This document shows positions 10,563 to 19,799 of a DNA stretch of 64,000 bases, piece by piece. Numbering within the stretch: the first letter of the stretch is position 1; each line of letters opens with the position of its first letter. The notes under the pieces were generated by a model. It was not told the origin of the DNA and did no database searches. It worked only from the letters and a program-made list of their open reading frames with translations. Made by a program: the position numbers and the translations under genes. The DNA comes from Lepidurus packardi (lineage: Eukaryota; Arthropoda; Branchiopoda; Notostraca; Triopsidae): assembly GCA_023053545.1 (NCBI GenBank), contig JAKZAN010000005.1:1178001-1242000 (forward strand), written 5' to 3'.

Positions 10563-13210
10563 CTACTGATTTTCTGCTGCCGCTGCACGTTTCCAGGCGT
10601 ACTCTTCGCGTTGTCTTTCCAGCCATTCTGCTGGGGATAACTCTGCCCCCACCGGGCAATAGCGTGCACCGTAAAACTGCGAATGTCCTCCGGTACTAAC
10701 GGGCTGCCCACATTTGCGACATTTGTACGTCCGAGGAAGGTTGCCAGCATCGGCAGCCGCCTTTTTTCGGTGCCTCCAATCCGTCGTCCTTGACATCGGT
10801 GGCGGGGTGGCGGACACCGAAGGTGGTGGAGGCAGCGCAGATACTGGCCTGGAGGGGCCTTCACCAGGGTCTTCCACTGCGGGTGCAGCTTCTGTCCCCA
10901 ATGGAGGCAACGTCACACGGCGACGTTTAACTTTTGCCTGACCGACCGTGTCTACTACTTCCTCAAAAACAAGCGGCTCGTGAGCTGGTCGAGGTGCTGT
11001 TTGAGGAAGCTGGCGCGAGGGCAAAAGCGGCGTCGCACTCGTTAGTGCGGGTTGAGGCAGGTTAATACCCTGCAGTAGCATACTGATGTCGCTAAAGCGG
11101 GACTTATCCTGGTACCTAAGAGTTTAAAAGACATGTGTTATTATTAACCTCAACATGTGCCGGGCGTTAATAAAGCTGAAAACTTACCACAGGCTCAAGG
11201 TAGTCTCGTTAATGGGATACAAAACCAGGCCGGTACCTTCTAAGAGGGTGCCACTTAGAAGGACACGACTTCGTATCTCGTTGTACTTGCCCAGAATGAG
11301 CTTCCAGCGAGACACGTAAGGAGGACCTCGGACTGGTGCCGTGTATGTGTTGCAAAGGCGAATGCAAATGGCCTCCACTACACGACTCTTCGAAGGAGAG
11401 AGGGCAGGCAAACCAGCGCTTATAAAGCACCTAAAAATCCGAAGCAAGGGTTTTAGATTCCAAAGCATGCTTAAAGAACCAGACGACATAACAGCGCTTA
11501 CCTCTGCATGGCTTCCACTCCGACGTATCCAGTCCTATACTGGGACCGAGCAAAACGGCTCCGAGGGTCGTGGCGCAGGATGCGCCCGGTACTTCAGAGG
11601 CCGCTTGTCGTACTCCTCCAACGCCTCGTAGAGGCGAATGACTTTGTCAGCCTGGCTTTTGGTGACAGTAAGGCCTTCTGTCTTGATCAACGCCGCTGCC
11701 AACTGATCCACCTTGTCCCAGCCACCGATAAATCGGTAATCCAAGGCTTCTTCAGTTGGTTCTGGCATTGCCTCGACGGTCAGCTCGCTGTCCCTGTCGT
11801 CTTCCGGTTCTTCGGTTTCCACCGGGTTCCCCGGGATGGTGTTGTCCAGCTCTTCCGGCTCCTGTAGCACGGTGAGGAAATCGGGTTGCCAAATCCGTTT
11901 GCCAAAGTCAACGAAAGAATCAGGGCTTCGATCTGATCCCAAGTCTCTTGGGTACCACGAGTACGCCGACGACAATGGCGTGCCATCTCGGATTTGCTGA
12001 TGGCCTTGTTGACCGCCGCGACAGAAGGATTGGAAAGCCCCTCCATCTCCATTTCCCTCGTCTTGGCAGCTCGCAAGGCATCGAGATCCGTGGCATCCCA
12101 TTCGAATATGCAGGATGACAATCTGGTCATGAAGGTACCATACAGAGGGTGGGACTCGCCGGTACATCCCACGGCCAGACGCCGCATAAAATGCCAGATG
12201 TCAAGGCGAACTTGGAGACCCGTCCACTGGTCGAAAAGAAGCTGGTATTTCGACCGTGAGCCCTCTGCTGTGCAGCAGTCGTTGTCAGTGTAGAGAAGGA
12301 TCGGGGCTGCGTCTCCTGCTCGACCGTATCTGGAGGAGATTTTTTTTTTTAAAGTCATGTTAAAATAGAATTACTTTTAAACCTAAGACCTCGCAATACA
12401 TTACCTCTCCATCAAGCCAGTAGCCATGGGCTGCAATGACATGGTGATCTCCGACGTGGTCAAAACAGAGAGGAGAACCTCTCCCCGCTCATTGCCGACG
12501 TTGGTGCACCAAGCGGCAGTATTGGCTGCAGTTCCGGTGAGCTTCCGGGTCACTTTCTTGGTAGAATCGATCTTCAGAATCGAACCGTAGACCGAGGTGA
12601 TGGCGGCCTTAAGGGTGGACAATCGGGACCAGACGTCGCGGACGTACGTCGCCAAGAACCACTTCGCAGCGGGCAGGGCGCTGAAAGGAGGGGGTTGCTG
12701 GAAGCACTCCTTTGGCTGCAATAAGCCGATTACGCTATTTGAGTGACGCCGGCAGTCACTCAAATAGGCCGTCGTCTTGCGCAGCCACATCTCGGAATGT
12801 AGTTCCTGAAGATCATTCTGCAGGGCGGCAGGGCTATTCCCCAGCGTGCGAGACCTGGCCATCGCAATGATGCCAATGTCGCATGCGTACCTGTAGGTCA
12901 GGATGACGGGGAAGCGAGCTGCAAGTCCGTCAGGTAGCTGCGCGAGTATGCGTTGATCGTACGCAATGAAGGTACCTTTGCAATTGGGGCATTCCATGTA
13001 CTCGCAAGCTAGGTAGTAGCTGTCCTTGAAATCAAGGACAGCACGTACCCGGGGGTACAGCCCCTTGGACGTGAGCTTCCTGCCGACTCCGCAGTTGGTA
13101 CACGAAAAGTTCACAGCCCACATTCTTCTGGGCATCCACAGGAAAAGCCGACGAAGAAAATACGCGTCAGGCTTGGGCGGCGCTGTGCTGGGCCCTGGAA
13201 CAGGTGTCGG
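10563..13210 (-). pseudogene. DUF6729-like, probably transposase-derived gene, decayed
   Basis: The largest exon (donor at 12405) encodes a zinc-binding N-terminal region with CTNCG and later CPNC pairs, the LTSKGLYPRVR and YLACEYMEC stretches, LGNSPAALQ, and then ILKIDSTKKVTRKLTG. The next exon starts at 12329 in phase (acceptor CTCCAG) with LLYTDNDCC and RLDIWHFMRR. I recognise this pattern from a widespread metazoan family usually annotated DUF6729. The two conserved aspartate motifs suggest an RNase H-type transposase (inference). The frame shifts near 11880-11910 and the middle of the usual protein is missing. Downstream pieces encode an acidic linker and, at 10563-11081, a tail with a CRKCGQ...YCP cluster like those in this family. 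It is probably non-functional. Confidence 0.7.
12735..12767. repeat. Perfect 13-bp inverted repeat inside the DUF6729-like exon
   Basis: CTATTTGAGTGAC and its exact complement flank a 7-base loop that itself contains GCCGGC. It lies within coding sequence. Confidence 0.8.
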
Positions 13211-13686
13211 GGGTGGATTCCTCCAATTCGTGATAAAGATTCGACCGACAGAATTTAACAGCCAAGATGAAAAAAGAGTGTGAATCAATTAATTCCCAAG
13301 GACGCCTCGGAAACGGGAGCCTACTGCTCCAGAGAAAGTTGACAAAGGCGTGCTTTCTCACAAGTTTGCGTTTATTTCAAACGAACGGGCATGCATTCTC
13401 CCACAGTCCAACATGTTTGCATACCTGGCATGAAAAGGGGGTGCTCATTGCACGTTTTCCCAACTCTGGAGCTGATTGCCGCGATTGGGCCAAAAATCCG
13501 CTCTCCCGCGCTTCATTTCGTCGCTTTCGGACGTCCCGCATCGGAAAGCCGGGCAAGTGCGTAAGAAGCCCGCGTGGGAGCGCCAGCTCGGCAAGGTCGG
13601 TTGAGCGGGTTGAAGGCGTCCGGAGTCAAGTAGAGGGTAGAGGCACCAATGTTAAATGAGGACGCGGTTCAGTCCACTGCCGCTAG

Positions 13687-16600
13687 ATGGCGGGAGGTCC
13701 GAATGTTCCAAATGGTGTTCCAAATGGTTCCAAATGGTGTTCCAAATGGTGTCCAAATGTTCCAAATGTTTCAAATGTTCCAAATGTTCCAATTGGTTCA
13801 GCATACAATCGACATAGGCAACGCTCCACCCATTCACCAAAGGCCATACCGCGTCCCAATATCTCAACATGGCGTAATAGATCAGCACGTCCAAGAAATG
13901 TTAAAAAAAAGAATGTCATTCAACCGTCGAACTCTCCCTGGAGTGCACCCGTTATCCTAGTGAAAAAGAAAGATGGTTCGGAACGGTTCTGCGTAGACTT
14001 CAGGAAGTTAAACAACGGAACTAAAAAAGACGTCTACCCTTTACTTCGCATCGACGACACGCTAGACCTACTTGGAAATGCGAAACTCTTCTCAACATTA
14101 GATTTAGCCAGCGGCTATTGGCAGGTAGAAGTGGCCCCGGAAGATAGGGAAAAAACGGCTTTTTCCACATTCAATGGGCATTACGAATTCCAATGCCTAC
14201 CATTCGGACTAACTAACGCCCCAGCAACGTTCCAACGTTTAATGCAACGCCTATTGCTTCCAATCTGCACAAATTTCGCCATGGTCTATTTGGATGACGT
14301 CATAATATTCTCCAAATCCTTCCAAGACCATATCAGCCACCTTCGTACTGTATTGGGATTATTTTCGAAAGCTGGTTTAAAACTCAAGCAAAAGAAATGC
14401 CATTTCGGGCAACAATCGGTCAAGTACTTGGGTCACCTAGTATCGGTACACGGAGTAGCCCCAGATCCCGAAAAAATTATAGCCGTCCAAAATTTCCCTA
14501 AACCCAGGTGCACCAAAGACGTCCGATCTTTTCTAGGACTCTCAAACTATTGCAGGCGGTTTATAAAAAATTACGCTATTATAGCAAACCCCCTTACTAA
14601 ACTGACGAGCAAAAATAATACATTTCGATGGGATGAACAAACTCACAATGCTTTTTCCACACTCAAACTGGCCCTAACAAAACATCCCGTACTAGCTTAC
14701 CCGGACTTCACGAAACCTTTTACCCTTTTCACCGATGCTTCTAATACAGCACTCGGAGTGGTTCTTGCACAATTCCAGAATAATCGGGAGGTAGTAATCG
14801 CCTACGCCAGCCGTAAGCTCAACCCGGCGGAATCACGCTACGCTACAGTTGAAAGGGAAGCTTTAGCGGTCGTGTTCGCCGTAAAACACTTTCATGCATA
14901 TCTGTACGGACGGAAGTTCGAAGTCGTGACAGACCACAACCCGTTAAAATGGTTAATGGCAAATAAAGATCATACTTCTAAACTTTCACTCTGGGCTTTG
15001 CGGCTACAAGAATACGATTTCACGATCAATCACCGACCTGGTAAGAAACACGGAAATGCTGACGGCTTTTCCCGTACCCCGGTCGCCATAATTACAGACG
15101 AAAATTACTTTACGAAAGCAACTTTTGTCCTAGAACAGCAGAAGGACCCAGCTTGTTCCAAATTGTTGCAACTCTTATCAGGCAATTCGTCCCCAATATT
15201 GCATAAAATGAGCTCACACTGGAAACAAAAATCACACGAATATCTGCTAAACTCTGACGGCATTCTCTGTCGCCTACGGCCCAGCATTCACGATAGTAGA
15301 ATCCTAGTTCCACTCCCAATTGTCCCCGACACTTTACGAACGATCATCCTATCCAGTCTACACGACCACAAAACCGCAGGACATCTGGCCATACAAAAAA
15401 CATATAACAAAATCCTAGCCCGGTACTATTGGGTAGGCCTCTATAGGGACGTAAAGAAGTACATATGGTCCTGCCCATCTTGCAATAAACGCAAATCGCC
15501 TACAAAAACCCTTAGGACTCCATTAATGCCCATGCCTATAGCAGAGCGCCCCTTCGATAGAATCACCGTCGACGTCCTCGGCCCGCTTCCGGGTACACCT
15601 CGGGGAAACAAATACATTATAGTTTTCACACACTATTTAACTAAATGGCCAGAAGCTTACGCCATACCCGACCAAAAAGACGAAACCGTTGCGAAGTTAT
15701 ATTGCGAAGAATGAATTACGAGACACGGAGCACCTCGACACCTCCTATCTGATCAAGGCCCTAATTTTATGGCCGAATTAATAAAAAATATCTGCGCCTT
15801 CCTAAATACCACCAAGCAAAGGACCACACCATACCATCCTCAATGCGACGGCCTCACAGAACGGTTCAATAAAACTTTAGCTGACATGATCTCACATTAT
15901 GTAAATGATACCCATACGGACTGGGACGAACACCTACCGTACCTTCTCCTCGCGTACCGAACCTCAATGCAGTCCTCCACATTAGAATCACCATTCTACC
16001 TGCTTTATGGTAGGGACCCGGCCCTCCCGATAGATTCCATACTGTCACCTAAATCAGCACAGGTACTCTCATACCCTGACTACAAAGAAAAGCTGACATC
16101 TCACCTCCATACTGCATGGACAATCGCACAGTCGCATTTGAAAACAGCGCAAGAAAAGCAAAAACAGTATTATGACAGGACCGCGACCGAACGTCATTTT
16201 CGCGTGGGAGACAAAGTATACATGACGAAGCCCGCAACGAAACCAGGTCTTTCCAGGAAATTGGACTATAGATGGTCTGGTCCTTACCGAATTATTGATA
16301 GACCCTCCCCGGTTACAGCGACACTAATCGACCCCATTTCCTGCAAAAAGCATACAGTACACTTAAACCGATTGAAACAGTGTTGGGAATACGACGGGTG
16401 TAGGGACCCGAAAGCAGGAACACGGGAAGAACCCCGGACAATAAGCCCCATACCGCCCCCACCAACCTCCCCCAAAAGGCCCTCTAGCACTACTATACAT
16501 CATTACACACCATCAAATTCCTCCGACAGCGCCACATATGCGGACATACTTCGCAGTCCTTCAAATCACCACACCCCAATACCAGTTGATAACGACCCTA

Positions 16601-16716
16601 ACCCGCATTTTGTCACCCCAACAGCGTCGCCTAGCCAAGAAACAAGACCCGCTCCAACCTATTCTCTACGAGATAGACGAACGATAAAAAAACCCTCCCG
16701 ATTTCAACCATATTAA
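13687..16716 (+). pseudogene. Ty3/gypsy pol (RT, RNase H, integrase), right arm, broken frame
   Basis: In order: the RT with its YLDD active site (near 14287), RNase H (TDAS, then DHNPLKWL), the integrase zinc finger (HH pair, then CPSC), the integrase core (VDVLGP, SDQGPNF, CDGLTERFN) and a GPY-type C-terminal module. The upstream RT boundary is in another frame, joined at an A8 run near 13900. An in-frame TGA (15712-15714) splits the integrase core; the second part is open from 15769. No gag or protease remains. In an intact element these enzymes copy the RNA and integrate the DNA. Here the breaks make that impossible from this copy alone. Confidence 0.92.
13703..13800. repeat. Minisatellite of TTCCAAATG-type units, right arm
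   Basis: Same array as 9130-9226, in opposite orientation. It sits exactly where the protease-RT junction of a gypsy polyprotein would be, in frame with the RT upstream region. Confidence 0.85.
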
Positions 16717-16803
16717 AAAAAAAAGAAAAAGATCACAATTGGCGAACCTCCTTAACCGCGTGGACTAGACGCCGGTTTACGCGAGGACGCGTCACTTTTC
16801 GGA

Positions 16804-16813
16804 AGAGGGGGAG
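16804..16813 (+). promoter_or_regulatory. Polypurine tract of the gypsy element
   Basis: AGAGGGGGAG immediately precedes the 3' LTR. Polypurine tracts prime plus-strand DNA synthesis in LTR retrotransposons. Confidence 0.75.
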
Positions 16814-16816
16814 TAA

Positions 16817-17125
16817 TGTAATGATACTTTATGCGACCTAGAAACACTTTAGTGTTTATGGCTTTTGTTGTGACGGAAGAAGAAGACCTTTCTTCTAGTG
16901 ACAACAGAGACATCACTTTTTACAACCCTGTTGTCCAGTTACCGGAAGGTATAAAGGACAGCAGGGAAGTGATTCGGGTAGCCAGTGTGATTCTAGAGTG
17001 TAACGAGCTGAGTCCGTGCGAATACAGTTCAGGAATAAGCTTCAAAGTCTCTTGCGTTGTCGTAGTTACTACTGCTCATTCAGAAACCTAAAACGTAAGT
17101 ACAGCGTTTTAATAGTAACACTACA
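16817..17125 (+). repeat. 3' LTR of the gypsy element, right arm
   Basis: 309 bp with TGTAATG...CACTACA ends and an internal TATA-like box. It abuts coiled-coil coding sequence at 17126. Its 5' partner is absent, so the insertion cannot be dated by LTR comparison. Confidence 0.65.
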
Positions 17126-17689
17126 TTAGTTCATAGGAGTCGAATTGGCGATGGAGATTCTCCCGTTCTTGCTGGAAATCACTGTCAGCTTTCAGCTTTT
17201 CCTCTCGAAATTGCAGTTCAATCGCTTGTAGCTTTGACTGCCAAGCTTGGTCGATGAAAATCTTCTCTTCTTCGAATTTGCTAATTAATGCGGTCTTTTC
17301 GTTTTGGAAATCCATGTTGAGCGTATTGATGCGCCACTCGTGCTTCTCCGACAATCCTCTCTTGAACGCTAACGCATGTTCCGCAGCCGCACTGATCCTA
17401 ATAGACAAATATTGTTAGATTTGCGTTGTACTGGAATGAAAAAACGCTACTTCTCCTTAAGTTCCTGGGACTCGCGCTTTAACTGTTCATCTTCTTCACG
17501 GTGCAAGTCCAAGTGTATTTGTAGGTCGTTCTTTTCACAAAGAACGGCTGCTCGCTCCTTTTCTAGTTCTTGAAGTTTAACCATGACATCACCTAACTCC
17601 TTGTTCAGAGCAGACACTTGCTGTTTGAGTTCTAATTCACGGGAAACCTTCACTTGCTGCTTGGTTTGGGACGCTTCAGAAGAGCTTAA
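17126..17689 (-). pseudogene. Coiled-coil protein gene fragment, right arm, cut by an LTR
   Basis: Exons 17689-17451 and 17397-17126 correspond to 359-597 and 651-922. The splice sites and phases are intact, so the fragment was part of a spliced gene before the gypsy element landed in its second exon. The encoded region is a long charged coiled coil without recognisable domains. The 5' exons would lie where the zinc-finger fragment starts (17744), so the gene is truncated on both sides. It may still be transcribed, but a full protein cannot be made from this locus. Confidence 0.6.
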
Positions 17690-17743
17690 CTAAGAAACAA
17701 TAATTATTATAAAAAAATAACAAAAAGCTGAAAGTGCTATAAG

Positions 17744-18279
17744 TCTTGGTGTGTTTAAAGGACTTTAGGAACATCCTATCATTAAAGCAGCACATGATTA
17801 CCCATACGGATGAGAAACCCTTCATTTGTGAAATCTGTGGCGCGGGATTCCGGAAGAATAATAATTTGTTGCGTCACCATTTGGTCCATACAGGAGAAAA
17901 ACCCTTTTCTTGCGATATTTGTCAAAAGAAATTTGCTTCCGTGGGCAACTTGAAGAAGCATAAAGTGATCCATGCCGGCGAAAAAAATTATTGCTGTAAA
18001 TTGTGTGGCAAAGCGTTTTCCCAGAGTTCCAACTTGAAGAAACATTACGTAACCCATGACAGTGAGAAGAAGGCTAGGAAAGGCGAGAGAAATTATTCGG
18101 CCGAAGAAGAAGGGGAGGAATAGAGCAGTGAACGCGGAACGCTGACCATAATTGGACACGAAATTATTTTAACTGAACCGGAGCAGGAATTGGAAGAAAC
18201 TGAAGACGTCATTGGGAAATCGAACCCGCTTGGATGTGTTTTAACTATTGAAGGCACGGATATGGTAGTTGAAATTTGA
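17744..18279 (+). pseudogene. C2H2 zinc-finger gene fragment with an in-frame TAG
   Basis: After a probable splice acceptor (ATAAG) comes a half finger lacking its first cysteine, then three complete fingers beginning CEICGAGF, CDICQKKF and CKLCGKAF, with EKPF-type linkers. A lysine- and glutamate-rich tail follows. A TAG at 18121-18123 interrupts the frame. Downstream the same frame stays open for 51 more codons of acidic, protein-like sequence to a TGA at 18277-18279. The TAG therefore looks like a nonsense change in a longer tail. The family is DNA-binding, but the target is unknown. The first cysteine is probably encoded by a missing upstream exon. Confidence 0.65.
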
Positions 18280-18506
18280 TGGCGTTAAAATAAGTGGTCC
18301 TTCCTTTGCTGTCTTGTTGAGAAAAGCTAACGTTGGAGGAAATAATGCGGGGGAAAGAATTTCATGTATTTCATGACTGTATTTGCCGCGTGTCCTAAAT
18401 ATTGACATCGGAGTATTGATGTTATCGATATATGGCGTACATGCATGGTATCAGTGATCTCACTTTTCGATACGATATACGGGTAGGTTCGATTAAATCA
18501 ACAAAT
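18280..18506. other. Intergenic region upstream of NDUFB8
   Basis: No ORF or repeat was recognised. The inverted duplication's outer edge may lie close by but cannot be located from this window. The sequence just before 18507 should contain the NDUFB8 promoter. No TATA box stands out. Confidence 0.4.
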
Positions 18507-19126
18507 ATGGCTTCCTTAGCGAAGGTTTTTCAGCCAGCTTTGTGCAGAAAATGGCTCGTTTTGCAAAATAAGCCAATCGTGCGTTCGGTCGGACGTAAGT
18601 AGCTTGACCTACTTGGGAAACTGAAAACTAACGGAGCTTGTATTTCAGATTGGAATAAGGATTCCAAGCCTAGCCCAGACGGAAGCGGAAAAGGCTGCCG
18701 CTGCGCGAAAGTATGGACTTATTCCTACTGATTATCAAACATACCCAGACGATGGAACAGGTCTTGGAGACTATCCCAAGCTGCCTGTCATTAGTCCAGA
18801 TATGAGAGATCCTCACTATAATTACGATTACCCAGAATTGAAGAGGGACTTTGGTGAACCTGTACGTTGGGTTGTTTTAGTCTTTGAAAACGGCTATCAG
18901 CGCACAATCTTTTTATAAAAGAGACTTAGCGTAATTTTTCTAATTTAAGGTACATGCGGAATATGTGAAGTACACCGAAGAACGACTTAGCGCGGCAAGA
19001 ACCCGATATACGTACCCTCAGATGTTAACTGCGTTTGTGTCAGTCATGCCGTTAATTTTTGCTCTGCGAGAAGTAGGAGAAATTTTCCCATACTATCGCC
19101 CTGCGCTAAGACATTCTTTTCCTTAA
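18507..19126 (+). pseudogene. NDUFB8: NADH dehydrogenase 1 beta subunit 8, reading frame broken
   Basis: Three exons are visible: 18507-18594 (donor GTAAGT), 18649-18861 (acceptor TTTCAG, donor GTACGT) and 18950-19126. The product resembles NDUFB8, an accessory subunit of mitochondrial complex I. Visible hallmarks are WNKD, the AAAARKYGL stretch, PYPDDG-like YPDDGTGLGDYPKLP, the RDFGEP motif, and a single hydrophobic C-terminal segment for the inner membrane. Exon 2 is 213 nt, whereas phase continuity needs one base fewer or two more. Compared with the family, eight nucleotides seem missing after SKPSP (about 18672). The rest is well conserved, so a sequencing error or a recent lesion is more likely than an old pseudogene. 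AATAAA overlaps the stop region (19125-19130). Confidence 0.8.
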
Positions 19127-19177
19127 TAAAGATTCTCAAGTGTCATTCACAAACTTTCGTTTCTGCAGATGCCGAAG

Positions 19178-19782
19178 GGGTACGAGATGGTTCATCACAA
19201 TGACACTTTATCACACGCCACCTTTTAACATGCCCTGATACTTCATCACAAAGACACTTCATCACAATAACACTTCATCACATGCCATCTATAGACAGAC
19301 ATCCAGGCCATCATATTATGTGACTACATCATATCATATTATCGGACTACATTATCTGACTTGTTTTCGTTTACTAATATGAGCGCTTCCAGTTTCCTAG
19401 ATTTATGTGGAAGATTAGGTGGTGTTCTGTAATAAAAACTAACTGTTAATTAGTCAGTTAGGTAGATAATTGTCTATGGATGTGGTGTGAATTAATCTTT
19501 GAATATATACGTGTAATTGTTCTATTTTATTTAACCTTTCAAAAGTAAATACGCAAAGAATAATACAGAAATAAAACACACATAATCAAATGCATTACAA
19601 AAGAATTTTGTCTGTCTGGATTTTTGTCTGGATGTCTGGATTTTTGGCCTGGATGTCTGTCTATACTATAGATGGCATGTGATGAAGTGTTATTGTGATG
19701 AAGTGTCTTTGTGATGAAGTATCAGGGCATGTTAAAAGGTGGCGTGTGATGAAGTGTCATTGTGATGAACCATCTCGTACCC
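19178..19782. mobile_element. 605-bp MITE with long terminal inverted repeats
   Basis: The ends are inverted repeats of about 135 bp starting GGGTACGAGATGG, nearly identical between 19178-19312 and 19645-19782. Each arm is itself built from repeated TGATGAAGTGT-type 10- to 16-bp units. The AT-rich centre has no ORF. This is the form of a non-autonomous DNA transposon. I see no clear target-site duplication. It sits about 50 bp after the NDUFB8 stop and touches the end of the neighbouring KDZ gene. Confidence 0.8.
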
Positions 19783-19799
19783 TCTCAAACCTACCACAC

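Larger units (their letters stand above)
13676..18047. repeat. Right arm of the large inverted duplication
   Basis: This is the mirror copy of window start to 9254. It carries the same coiled-coil exons, LTR, gypsy pol and zinc-finger fragment, but has no non-LTR insertion: the empty target is at 14515-14526. Its outer end cannot be fixed, because position 18047 pairs with window base 1 and the left arm continues outside. The spacer between the arms is 9255-13675. Confidence 0.95.

Noticed and set aside
16831..17091. 86-codon ORF in the gypsy LTR
   Set aside because: It lies wholly in the LTR, has no domain, and such frames arise easily in 300 bp.
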